From Acanthamoeba sp. SK_2022b (Eukaryota; Discosea; Longamoebia; Acanthamoebidae), in the NCBI GenBank assembly GCA_027943245.1, contig JANDJZ010000388.1, positions 1-56,304 of the forward strand: DNA of 56,304 nt. The letters run 5' to 3'. Below, in pieces: positions 1 through 11,613 of the stretch. The notes below the pieces were generated by a model. The model had not been told where the DNA came from and did no database searches. It saw nothing but the letters and a program-made list of their open reading frames with translations. How positions within the stretch are numbered: position 1 is the first letter of the stretch; every line of letters begins with the position of its first letter. The translations under genes were made by a program, and so were the position numbers.

Positions 1-27
1 TTCCTGTGTTGAGCGTACAAGTTGATT

Positions 28-1800
28 CTAGACATCTTCGTCACAATGGTCGTTGGAGTCGAAGTTTACGGCGGCTGACCTCAGCTTGGCCAGGTGTTGC
101 TTGTTCCTTCGGTGCTTCAGGTAACCCACAAGCGTGGCGACGACGATCACGGCGACCACAAACACCACCGCCACGGGCACCGCCACCGCAACTGCGATGA
201 TCCACATCGAGCTGTCACCCCCGTCTCCGTCTTCCCTCTTCGAGCCCAGCAACACTCCAAAATCTGCACACCATGCCCATCGTCAGCCATACTAGACAAC
301 ATGCGACACTCTCTGGGAGACACAATGGCGCACCAGGATCGTAGACGAGCGACGATTCGAAGCGCGCAAAGGACAGCACCAGCTGGGACAGGGCCACGTC
401 CACCTTGTATTCAACCACGCCGTCGGTCTGGACGTTGGTGCCATCACGCTCCACGACGTTCACCACCCGGATCTCAGTCGTGCGTTGCTCGGCGTCGTTG
501 GCGTGGCGCAGCTTGAACACCGTGACGCCGTTGGCCCCGGTCGTCAGGTTCTCCAAGGCGGACACGGGCGGGTCGATGTTGAGCCGCACCTCGAGCCTGT
601 GCTGTTCTTCATCGCCCTCGCCTGGCTCGGAGAAGGGCCACTCGAACACGCGGAGAGTGAGCTTGGCAAAGTCGGGGCTGATGGCAAAGGCCGTCAGGTT
701 GCCCAGGCTGACGTTGGTCGTTTGGTCAAAGAGATCGAACTGGATCTCGACTCGGCCCCCCGTGACATCGTCGTCAAAGGCCAGCGACGCGTTGTAGACG
801 AAGGTCTGGGTGGACCCCAGCAGCGGGTCCGGTGTGAGCTGAGCCCATTGGCCTGTTTGATGTGACGGCGACCGGCACGACAAGAGGTGAGCTTGTGGTG
901 TTCGGTGTATACAGCAAAGTCCAAAGGAATGACCGGCATACCGTTCTGGCTGATGTTGACAGCTGAGCGAACCACGGTGGAACCATTCATCTCGGAGAGG
1001 CGCCCCATGTTGATGGCCACCGAGGCGGACTTTACCACTGACCCGCTGTCGCCTGAAGATGGGGAGCAGCAGCAGAGTCAGCAGAGGAGAAGGAGAAGGG
1101 TTTGGAGCAGACGGGGGGGGGAGGGCGAAAGGGTACCCTTGGGCGCGATCTGGACAGTGGGCGCAGTGAGGTTGAACGTCAGCTGAGGCGTGGCGGCAGT
1201 TGTGTTGACGTTGGAAATGAGGGCGGCCTCGCAGCCGTAGATGGCAAAACCGTAGGGGACCGAGTAGAAGATATCTAGGTTGAAGGAGATGCTGGGGACG
1301 ACAGTTGTATACGAAGACTGGTCACTATAGGTAAGCCAGTTGAGGGACGTCAAGTTGTTCTCGGCATAGTAGCGGAGCCAGTAGAAGCCTTTAGACAGAC
1401 GAAGGTTGCCGGTGGAGTAGGTGACGAGGCTGGCGAGATCGACTCCTGGAAGGGCCGAGCTGGAGCTGAGAGGGAGTTCAGCTTTGCCAGGCAAGGCCTC
1501 TCCGGGATAGGCCTGCCCGTCGCTCTCGGAGTCCGTGTAGATGCCCAGCTGGCCCTGCGTGCCGCGCACCGCGATGGCCACAGAGGAGATGACAACGCCC
1601 CCAGCCGGAGTGACCTCAAACCTTTGGCCAAGCAAGGGCGAGCCTCGAAGACCTTGGTCGCTCGGGGGCAGAGTTGAGATAAGATTGCTGGCAGATGCGC
1701 AACTCTGGGACTGAACGGAGAGAGGCTGGAGAAGGAGCAGGTGCGCCATGCTCAAGACGAACACTGCCAACGCGAAGGGTCGGTCGAGTTGAAGCAGCAT
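28..1800 (-). CDS. Type I single-pass membrane protein, unknown function
   Basis: The N terminus is a clear signal peptide (MLLQLDRPFALAVFVLS then a leucine-rich core ending near SVQSQ). A roughly 450-residue extracellular part follows, rich in beta-type sequence and N-glycosylation motifs (NLT, NTT, NAS). The last exon codes a single membrane span (WIIAVAVAVPVAVVFVVAVIVV) and a short basic then acidic cytosolic tail ending CDEDV. I read four exons: about 1800-1137, 1054-920, 870-343 and 272-28. The in-frame ATG at 1800 was chosen because the signal peptide starts there and the codon before the longer reading frame is not ATG. I recognise no family; adhesion or receptor roles are only guesses. 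The second intron's exact borders are uncertain. Confidence 0.75.
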
Positions 1801-2360
1801 GGTGGAGTCGGGCTTGAGTTTAGCCACCGGTGGTGTGGGCTGGTGGTGGTGTAAACTAATTGAACCTCATCGCCCAGGCTTTTGTAAGCACACACGAGGC
1901 GGACTGAAAACGTCTTTGCGCTTAAACTGTTGAGCTCATTAAGGCGCGATCGTTGTGTGATTGGGCCACCAAACTCCACAACTGTGGAAGTTGATCCACT
2001 TTTTGGGTTTGGTAATTCCCAGAAGAGATTAGGTTTGGAAAGCCGGAAGCACACACGGCACACACACGCGCTTTTCTCCCCCGCGGGTGGGGTAGGTAGA
2101 GACTTGGTGGCGTCTGCTGGTCACTACAGAAACTGCACACATAGCCTCGCCTCCACACTCGCTTCGGCAACCCAGAGGAGGAATCGGGCCCCTGCCCTGG
2201 TGAGAAAAGCTCCCCGGTGGCGCTGACACTCACGCCCAACCCGCCCGATGCTCAGGTACGCTTGCAGCGCTGGAAATAAAGCTTTCGACATCCATTTGAC
2301 AATGGAGGAAGTGTGTACATGTGTTTACAAAAGTAAAGAGATGGAGACAACGAGAGGGTA
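1801..2360. other. Intergenic region, no gene seen
   Basis: This stretch lies between the start of the membrane protein gene (leftward) and the end of the DUF4050 gene (leftward). Overlapping short frames on both strands lack family signal. It should hold the promoter of the membrane protein gene and the 3' UTR of the next gene. No RNA gene or repeat was recognised. Confidence 0.5.
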
Positions 2361-2759
2361 CTACCAGTTGGAGTCAGTTTCCCATACCCACGTAAGCACG
2401 TTCACCAAATCGCTAAGCGGCACTGGCTGCGAAAGCTGGTTGAGGAAAAAAATCAACATCAGCAGGCCCCTGAAAAATGGGAAAATGGCATTTTGAGGGA
2501 AGATTGGGGGCGGATAACTTACCTGCCCTCGAGAAGTGACGTCAGTGTAAATTACGTCTGGATCAATTCGCTTCTTTTCTTTCGGCTTCTCACTATCTTG
2601 TGATCCTTGGCGGTTATTGGGAGATTTGTACTTCCACTCGTGCCGCAAGGCCGACCAGGTCTGCTCGCCAATGTTAACCCAGCCCTCCTTCGGTCCGGTT
2701 GCTGTACCACCACTAACCAGCCCCTGGCAGCTCACCGGGGCTTGGGCCTGTTGCTCCAT
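2361..2759 (-). CDS. Gag1-like clamp (DUF4050) domain protein
   Basis: Two exons: 2759-2523 and 2435-2361. Exon 1 contains WVNIGEQTWSALRHEWK, then DPDVIYTDVTS. If the acceptor at 2436 is used, exon 2 reads LSQPVPLSDLVNVLTWVWET and ends at TAG 2361. Plant members of the DUF4050/Gag1-like clamp family have the same layout: a FVNHG..W...R..WVG block, a short spacer ending in a YDxLL-type motif, then PFPQPIPLxEMVDFLVDIWE near the C terminus. An earlier AG in the intron would give a premature stop and lose this motif, so the later acceptor is preferred. The protein is about 103 residues. Function is unknown. It is divergent from the ELF4-like gene with only 55 bp between the two ATGs. Confidence 0.75.
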   Translation of the reverse strand: MEQQAQAPVSCQGLVSGGTATGPKEGWVNIGEQTWSALRHEWKYKSPNNRQGSQDSEKPKEKKRIDPDVIYTDVTSRGQVSYPPPIFPQNAIFPFFRGLLMLIFFLNQLSQPVPLSDLVNVLTWVWETDSNW

Positions 2760-2814
2760 CACTTTTGCTAACTAATAAATAAATCCAGCAAAAAAAAAAA
2801 GTAGCTGTTAGAAA
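2760..2814. promoter_or_regulatory. 55-bp divergent promoter between DUF4050 and ELF4-like genes
   Basis: Only 55 bp separate the two start codons, so the core promoters must overlap each other or the 5' UTRs. The gap holds an A-run (about 2790-2800) and 'aataaataaat'. Inferred from gene layout only. Confidence 0.45.
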
Positions 2815-3135
2815 ATGCAAATGGCCACAGCAGGCCAGCAAGAGGAAGGGAAAGTCGTGCTGCCGGCAGGTCAGCTCAAGATGAGCGTAGATCAGCTGCA
2901 GCGAAGGAACGGCGAACTCATCTCTCTCATCACATACAATCAAAGCACGCGCGATTCGGTTAAATTGAATGAAAATGTGCAACTGCTCCGAGAGCTGGAC
3001 GGAAATCTTCAGAAGGTGAGCGCCTCAGACTCTTATCTCTGTCTAAAAGGATGGACAAAGGGTAAAAAATGCTTTTCACAAATGCACAAACAGATTCTGT
3101 CGCTCTATCAAGAGTTTGGATCTCGGATCGCCTGA
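2815..3135 (+). CDS. ELF4-like (DUF1313) small protein
   Basis: Two exons: 2815-3015 and 3093-3135, phase 0, giving about 80 residues. After a 25-residue leader the protein reads RRNGELISLITYNQSTRDS, then LNENVQLLRELDGNLQK, and the second exon adds ILSLYQEFGSRIA. Plant EARLY FLOWERING 4 family proteins share this pattern: NRxLIxxVNxNHxS, then xxNVxLIxELNxNIxKVVxLYxDL. The match covers almost the whole domain with no gaps, including the L-x-ELN/D-x-N-[IL]-x-K core. In plants ELF4 is a small alpha-helical clock protein of the evening complex. No such pathway can be inferred here. Retention of the intron would run to a frame ending at the same TGA, so splicing should be confirmed. Confidence 0.75.
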   Translation: MQMATAGQQEEGKVVLPAGQLKMSVDQLQRRNGELISLITYNQSTRDSVKLNENVQLLRELDGNLQKVSASDSYLCLKGWTKGKKCFSQMHKQILSLYQEFGSRIA

Positions 3136-3340
3136 TCGTCGGCTCTGTCCTCCGCAACGCAGCCGGCCGGCCCATTACCATCTCCTCCTTGATTTCGTTC
3201 TCGTCTCTCCTCCATCGATCGACGTAGAAGTAAAGGCAGAAGAGGACGCCCGACCCGTCCTATGTACATTCTTTACAGCTGCGTCGCTCTCCTCTCTCTC
3301 TCGCTGCTCTCCTCGCCTCACGACCGGTGCCGGTGGACAC

Positions 3341-6300
3341 CTAGTGGTGGGGCACCTCGCTGCAGCCAAGCATCTTGACGTGGTTGTTGAGGCTCACAGC
3401 TTGGCCGTCGTCCAGCAAGCAGTTGTGGAGCTCCACCCTCTGCAAAGCCACCGGCCAGGCGTTCACCTTCACGATCGGCCACCAACCATCACGTCAGCCT
3501 CCTTTCTGGCGGAAAGGTTGCGACAGGGGAGGAAGAAAAGACGTACGTCTCCCAAGACCTGACAGGCGGAAGCGTCGAAGCGGCACCGGTACATCATGAC
3601 GAAGGCAATCTTGGTGCTTGCGAGCGCTTCGGCCAGGGCCTTGAGCGACCCGCCCGTCACGAAGCTGTCGCGCAGCTGCAGCACATTCGAGGGCACATTC
3701 CTGCACCACTCGATCCACTGCTGCATCCTGTAGTCCCACACCCACAGGCAAAGAGACGAACAAGAGAGAGTGTGAGTTTCAAACTGACCCAGCTAGTCGC
3801 CTCCCATGAGGGGAAAAGAGAAGCGTACGGGGTGTGGGCGGAGGCCAGGAGCGGCCCCTCGAGAGCGGGCGGCAATGTGCAGTAGGTTTGGGAGGAGGGG
3901 TTCAGCAAGGGAGCGTTGTACGCCGCGAGGAGGAGCGGGGAGGTGGTGACGGCGGTGGTCGGGCGCACAGGTGTCGGCGTAGGCGTGGCCTTGACGGGCG
4001 CAGCGGGAGGCGCCGGCGGAGAGCCGATGACCACGGCGGTGGGCTGCTGGGCCGCCGCGCTGATAGCGTGACTCACGCGCTGGGCGGTGGCGAGCACACC
4101 GGCGGGGCAGGCCGCCGATACACGACCAGAGAGCTTGGTAAGCAGCGACTCGACCGAGTCGGGCTTGGGCTCGAGCAGGGCGTAGAGCACTTCCGTGTGG
4201 AGGTTGAAGTCGGGGTTCTCGAGATACTTGATGAGGTACTTCACCCCCAGACGCAGGATGATCTGGCGGTAGCGGAAGAAGCGGGCAAAGAACACTCCAG
4301 CCCTCTCGCGGAGCTCGGCCTCGATGGCCTGCTTGATCTCGCGCGCCGAAAGCCATCCGCTGCCTGCAACCTGTAGAGTAAATGCAGAGACGAGGCGCCG
4401 TGTGAGTGATGGGGAAAGGGCGATCGTTGTGTAAGCAGAGAAGCGCGCGAGTTACCTCTTCGATGAGGGCAGCTTCGGCCTCGATGCGGAAATAAACGCT
4501 GCAGAGGAGCTGTGCGGGCAACTCCGTGTGAGGAGGCTGAGTGCTGCCGATGACGTCCTCAATTTGCTGAAGGTCCTCCTCGAGCGAAGTCTGCAACTCA
4601 AGCGGCTATACGACAGTCAGGTAAGTCGATGTCCAGTGCCCATATTACCTCGAAGGCGCCGTAGAGGTGTACCTGAGGCAGCGAGATGACTTCGTAGTGG
4701 CCAGGCGAGGGCGTGTAATACAGGGAGATGGGAGTTCCTTCGAACTCGGAACCGATCATGTAGTCCTTGCCGGGACGCAACCTGAAGCGAGCGTACAAAC
4801 ATGAGATGAAGGGAAGCAAGCAAGCAAAGGGCCAAGCACAGGGAGTACGTACTTGCCCTGCCTGTCCATTCTGAGGGCCACGTCGTCAAAAGTATAGAGG
4901 TCGAGCGGTCGCTTGAGAAGCATGGACAGCTTCTGCACTTGGACGTGATCGGCCCAAACGCCGGCCTTGGCCATGGTGAGCGAGTCATTCACGTTCTCGA
5001 TCACGAACCCATGGAAGGGATACTCGGTGCCCTTGCCGTGCGCCTGCAACTGCTTCTCGACTCCCTGAAACCACCCGAGAGAGGTCAGCACGAACGCGGT
5101 TGATGCAGAAGAACAATGTACAACTGTACCAGGTTCAGCCTCTTTCTGAGGCCCAGGCTAAGCTTGTCCTCCCACGCGCGTGTAATGTTGGGATGCGTGT
5201 GCCTGATCACGGCACGGAAGAAGCAGTTGCCATCGCCGTCGATCTTGTGGATGGTGTAGGGCGTGTGGTCCGTCACGATCTTCTTGAACGAATCCATGAC
5301 ATCTGGAGGCGCCAGTTGCAATCGTCAAGGTAAGAATGAGCTGCATAACGAGCGTAGAAATACACGTGCACCAAGTGTGACGTACAGTCAGAGGCGGACA
5401 AGAACTCGAACATCAGCTCGTATTCTTGCTTGTGCAGGAACGGCGCCAGGTCAAAGTCCAACGCTTCCACTTGCTTCGGTTGACTGTACAAAGCGTCTCT
5501 ATCAGATTCCCGAGGCCCTTCAGACCAGCTGAGTTCGAAAAGACAAAACGTACATGGACTGGTGGGCCTCGGGAGAGTTGAACAGGAAGCACTTGATGAT
5601 CTGCAACTTGGTCTCCAGGTAGTTGGCCTCCTCCAAGCAAAGGCCTCCGTTAGAGCGAGTGGCCTCTTGCTTGATGCTACCCGTTGAAAAGAAAGTTTTG
5701 TCTCAGCCCACGTTCGCTTTATAAAAAGGGGGGGTTGCACGGTGACGACGTTGTTACCTGTCGTTGATCTTGCGAAGGCTCTGGAAGCAACAGTACATCC
5801 CTGGCCAGTTGGGGAGGGTCACCTTTGACAAGTCCTTCTGTGGCTTGCCCTGTACGTGCGAAGACAGGACTAAGTGATTTTGAACTACGCAATTTTGAGA
5901 AGGCGGGTCTACCTTGGTCTTCTCGTAAAGCAGGAAGGCCGTCTTGGTGATGGTAGGGAAGTGCAGCAACTTGACTATCTTGAACTGCACGTCGAAAAGG
6001 CGCAGAGGACAGATGTGAGTTCGTGTAACGAAAGCAAAACGCAGCAAAGAGAGCAGGCATGTACAATATTGGAGGCCTGCTCAAGGATCTGGAGGATTGA
6101 GTTGTAGGGGGTGTAGGGATCCTTGGGCTTGGACTTGCCCAGCAGGTCCGCGACATGGTAGGCATAGGCACGAAGAGCGACGGGCTGCAGCAGCTTCGCC
6201 AACTCGTGCTCGGTGAACTCCTCGGAGAGGGCGTACGCGAGCAGATTGTTGCGTACTCTCTCGACAACTGAAGAGAGCTGGCACTTCAACTCTGCCAGTT

Positions 6301-6532
6301 CCTGGATGGAGGCCTCGAGAGTTGCAATTCTGGTGCTAGGCGTCTCTGGCGCCGTCTGGTTGCCATCGTTGCGTTGCTTGGCATAGGCCTCGGATTGGCG
6401 TCGCATGTTGCTCATGAGCCGTGGATAGTGGACATCGCACAGCTCGTTAAGCACACAGTAGTCCTGATTGATCGTCTTCCAGAGCGGCGTATCGTCCTGA
6501 GGCGATGCGCACCACGAGCCTGCAGGTTGCAT
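3341..6532 (-). CDS. OTU-domain cysteine protease-like protein with repeat-like C terminus
   Basis: This is a large multi-exon gene. The N-terminal third (exons 6532 to about 5400) is helical and unrecognised. The OTU domain begins about 5300: HKIDGDGNCFFRAVIRHTH carries the Asp and catalytic Cys (DGDGNC). The centre follows in exons about 5062-4857 (GVWADHVQVQKLSMLLKRPL) and about 4790-4670, where SPGHYEVISLP carries the catalytic His. Downstream exons code IEAELRERAGVFFARFFRYR, a proline/threonine/alanine-rich linker, then LKALAEALASTKIAFVMMYR, which looks like a ribonuclease-inhibitor-type leucine-rich repeat. The 3' end is uncertain. A frame ends at 3469, but a further exon (VELHNCLLDDGQAVSLNNH, TAG at 3341-3343) extends the repeat pattern and is preferred. 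OTU proteins remove ubiquitin; its target is unknown. Confidence 0.8.
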
Positions 6533-6954
6533 GATGGCGATGTGATGTTTCGTTGAAATGATGACTCGGCAGACGGGAATTCAATGCCCTTCGTTCGATT
6601 TAGGCTCTTCAGAGCAATTGCCTGATATGACGTAATTGAAGATTGATCCTCAACAGCTGAGGCAGATTTCCAAAAGCCCCAGGCGTAGATTAGAAGAACC
6701 GACGAGGCAGAGGAAAGAGGTATGGGATAGAGGAATAATGAGAAAGATCGACGGCGCGAACCGTACGAGATGGTGAGACTAGGGCGTGATCGAGTCGCTG
6801 AGCCTCTGCGTCTGTCTCTGCTGTAAATTTCTGCAGAAGTGAAAAAGGCCAGGACACACATGCCCCCAGATTTTTCCAGAATAGCAAAGATGAAAGTGTT
6901 TCGGTAAAAGTTCAAAATTAACAAAAACTCTCACGCAGGGTAAAAGACAAAAGT
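6533..6954. promoter_or_regulatory. Divergent promoter region, OTU gene / glomulin-like gene
   Basis: About 420 bp lie between two divergent start codons. No ORF with family signal and no RNA gene was seen. Confidence 0.4.
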
Positions 6955-9761
6955 ATGGATGAAGGCCAGCACAAGGATCTCATCTCCATCCTCACTGCCG
7001 CCGCTGCCCACGTGAATGAGGTGCGCAGGCTGCAACTGCCAACACCTCGTGTGGATCCTGATGTGGATTGAACAGGTAGAAGGAGAAGGGGAGCAACAAC
7101 AGCAGCAGGTGACCGATGCGCTTGTCGCACTGCTTGACGATCCAGGAGCGCTCTCGGCAGAGCAGAGGCAGCACCTCTTCGACCTCCTTCTACCGCTCCT
7201 CCAGGCCGACAAGGTACCGTCACTGCCCTGTGCGTGTCACGTGCACGCTCGCTGACGCTCTGCCCTTGCTCGTCCGCTCTTTGTCTTTCCTTGTGCACTG
7301 CCCTCTTCCAGCCGCTACTGGGCCGAATCTTCTTCGACATCTTTCACGGCCTACTTGGCTTCCTCCCCTTCCCCGAAACTCAGCAGTCATGCACTCGGGT
7401 GATGCCCCAATGCCTGCTCACGCGGCACTGCGGCCCGTGCGTACAATGCTGATGACGAGTCCTCGGCTGTACAGATCATGAACGCTATGGCGGCTACGTG
7501 CAACCCGCGAGAGCTGTGGATCCTATGCACGGAGGCGCTTGGTCGATCGCACCCGACAGCCACCAAAGTGTTCCTCATTCAGCTTCTGTCGCAAGGTGCG
7601 TCCGCTGTCTCATGCCCAACTCGAGGCTACTACTCTGAGGCGTGCACGCACTTACGCCCTCCCTTTGAACTCTTTGAGTTCGTAGTGTTGCGAAGGCTGC
7701 CTGATGGCTCGCGATCGCGCTTCCTGCGTAGCGGCCTCCCCCTGGTCGCGTCTCTGCTCAAGCCCAAGGACGAACATGCCAGAGAAGACGAGGAGGCGGA
7801 AGAAGACAATATCGATGACGAAGAGGTCCCTCCCATTCACGAGCCCACTGCTCTCCCGCATTCAGCGATCTGTTCCTCACTCTGCTCGCGTTCAGACGGA
7901 AGGAGAGCCCACGACCGCGGTCAAGGTAACCAACGCCTTTGGCGACACCGACGACGACCTCAAGCGAAAGTATCGGCTCGCTCCCGAAACCGAAACCCTC
8001 ACCAAAGCTGCCCTCGAGCTGGTCCGGCCCTTCGCCGTCAAGAGCCCCGCGCAGGTGCGCACAGCCATGTCCCTTCTTGCCCGCCATTTGGGGGCAAACG
8101 CTGAGCCAACGACGACGCGTTTGCCGATTGACGCGATGACGGCTTCGCCGTGTCTTGCGCTTCCGCACAGGGAAAGGAAGAGGGAGAGCTGGTGCTGGGG
8201 TTCCTGTTGTCGGTCCTCGCTGGCCCGGTCGCCCGCGCGCCTCTCGAGCCCCGACCCAAGACCAAGCCACACGCGGGCTACGCCGCTATCGCCTCCTCCG
8301 TCCTCGTACGACCGGCTTTGCCTCCCCCTGAACGCAGGCGCGCGCTGCTCGCGTTGAGGTGCTTGGGCTCAACCCTTTCGTTGCAGGAGCTGTTGCTGGC
8401 GTTGGGCTGGCCGGCCGACCGCGTGTTGCACGCCGATGGAAGCACCAATCTGAGCGGCATAGGAGTCTATGCCTACTGCGTCGTCGTGCAGCCGCCCGAC
8501 GTCGCCATCCCGCCCCACTTGCTGCCGATGGTCAGCTCTACGCTCTACAGCTTCTGCCAAATCGCCCCTAGCCTCAGCCAACTCCTCCGAGAGTACCGCA
8601 AGCTCCGCTCGCCCGGGCACTCCTGGTCGTTTGCTGACGTTTCTCTCTTTGCGTGCGCGGCGTGTGCTCCAGTCCAGCGCCTGCCACGTCGTTCAAGGGC
8701 TACCGCCTGTTGGTGCGCTTCATGGACCTTCTTCGCGACTCGGCCGATCAAGTGACCGAGGCTGTTCTCGCTGGCCTCGGAACCTCCCTCGATCAGTGGC
8801 GAGAGCTGTGTAAGGTATCGGCTTTCGCTCCGCTCGTGTTCGTTGGAAACGCTTGCGACGCTGCCATTCACCCAACGCACACACGACCGTCGGCAGGACG
8901 TGATCACGTTCATGGTGAGCAACCCCATAGAGCAGGAGCGACAGACCGCCTACGGCTGCCTCGGCGCCCTGCTCACCCTCCTGGGCCCTTGGGAAAGGTG
9001 ACGCTGCCCACGCCTCGCGCGTGTTCGCTGCAGGCGGCCTGACGCTGCCGGTCTCGGCGTGTGGGCATGCAACAGGTTTCGGGTGCTGGGCTCGCTGCTG
9101 CAGGACTGCCCGTACGCAGCGGTGGCGGGCCTGCTGGTGGCGCGCCTGAAGGACGAGACGCTGCGGGCGTGGCCCGCTCGGGGCAGCCCCGCCGGCACGC
9201 ACTGCCCGCCCTTTGCCAGCCCCAAGCTCGTCGACCTCTTCCCGCACTTCATGCACTTCAAGGCCCCCGTCGAGCAGCTCGACCTGCTCATGCACAGCCT
9301 CAACTTCTACCGCTTCCTGCTGCTGCGGGATCGAGGCGCGCAGACCGTGGTGGGCGTGTGGCGACCCGACCTCGTCGAGTGGGTCAAGACCCGGTGGCTC
9401 CTTCCCCTGCGCGAGGTATCGTGGCCCATCTCTCTCGAGCCCATACAGCGCGGCCTGACCACGCTTGGTGTGTGCGGGCTTGCGTGCCTAGGCGGTGAAC
9501 GGTCTGGTGCAGGAGTACTCGGCGACTCTGGGCGAGGAGGCCCAGCACAAGAAGATCGCGATGCTCACCCAGCACGGCTTCCCGCACCTGCGGCCAGAGG
9601 ACATGCGGCGCGCGTCGACGGCCTCGCTCACCGCGCTCGGTCCGCTGACCGACCTCATCGACTGGGTCTTCTCCCTCCTCGACGAGCAGCAGCTCCAGCT
9701 CGCCCCCGTCAGCGCCAACGTGAGCCTGCCCCCACGGCCGCCCACGAACGCCGCCGGCTAA
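6955..9761 (+). CDS. Glomulin/ALF4/YAP-binding (Kinetochor_Ybp2) family protein
   Basis: Exon 1 starts MDEGQHKDLISILTAAAAHV at 6955. About ten exons follow, all coding helical-repeat sequence. Family-like segments include LQDCPYAAVAGLLVARLKDE, where the family has a '[IV]xDCP[FY]xxVxxxxxxLLK[DE]' block; FASPKLVDLFPHFM; and LNFYRFLLLRD. The last exon (about 9492-9761) reads LVQEYSATLGEEAQHKKIAM and ends at TAA. Human glomulin binds RBX1 and inhibits cullin-RING ligases. Plant ALF4 and yeast Ybp proteins share the fold. A role in cullin regulation is inference from family. An acidic stretch (EDEEAEEDNIDDEE) lies near the middle. Exon boundaries near 7900 and 8050-8170 are not certain. Confidence 0.65.
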
Positions 9762-9935
9762 AGGGGGGAAAAAGGAAAAGCGGATAAGACGACGACGAAG
9801 GCGCAAGCGCGCTCTCTTGCTGGCAAGCAAAATGGACGTTTCGAGTTAAATAATAGGAAAATAGCAGCAGAGAGGGAGACAGAGGTGAGGCACAGAGAGA
9901 GAGAGAGAGAGGTGTTGTTCTCCCGCTCTCGCTCA
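9762..9935. other. Convergent 3' region with (GA)n tract
   Basis: A short gap separates two convergent genes. It holds a GA repeat at about 9894-9910 and no gene. Confidence 0.4.
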
Positions 9936-11597
<1,662 letters not shown>

Positions 11598-11604
<7 letters not shown>

Positions 11605-11613
11605 CTTCAACTG
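11598..11613. repeat. Target-site duplication, left copy (16 bp)
   Basis: The sequence tcctcatcttcaactg here is identical to 17625-17640 on the far side of the retrotransposon. It contains the COQ5 start codon, read on the minus strand. One further upstream T differs in register between the copies, so the exact length could be 16-17. Confidence 0.85.

Noticed and set aside
2487..2523. Shorter intron for the DUF4050 gene ending at the TTTTTCAG near 2470
   Set aside because: It leads to a premature stop in frame; the later acceptor at 2436 restores the family's C-terminal motif.
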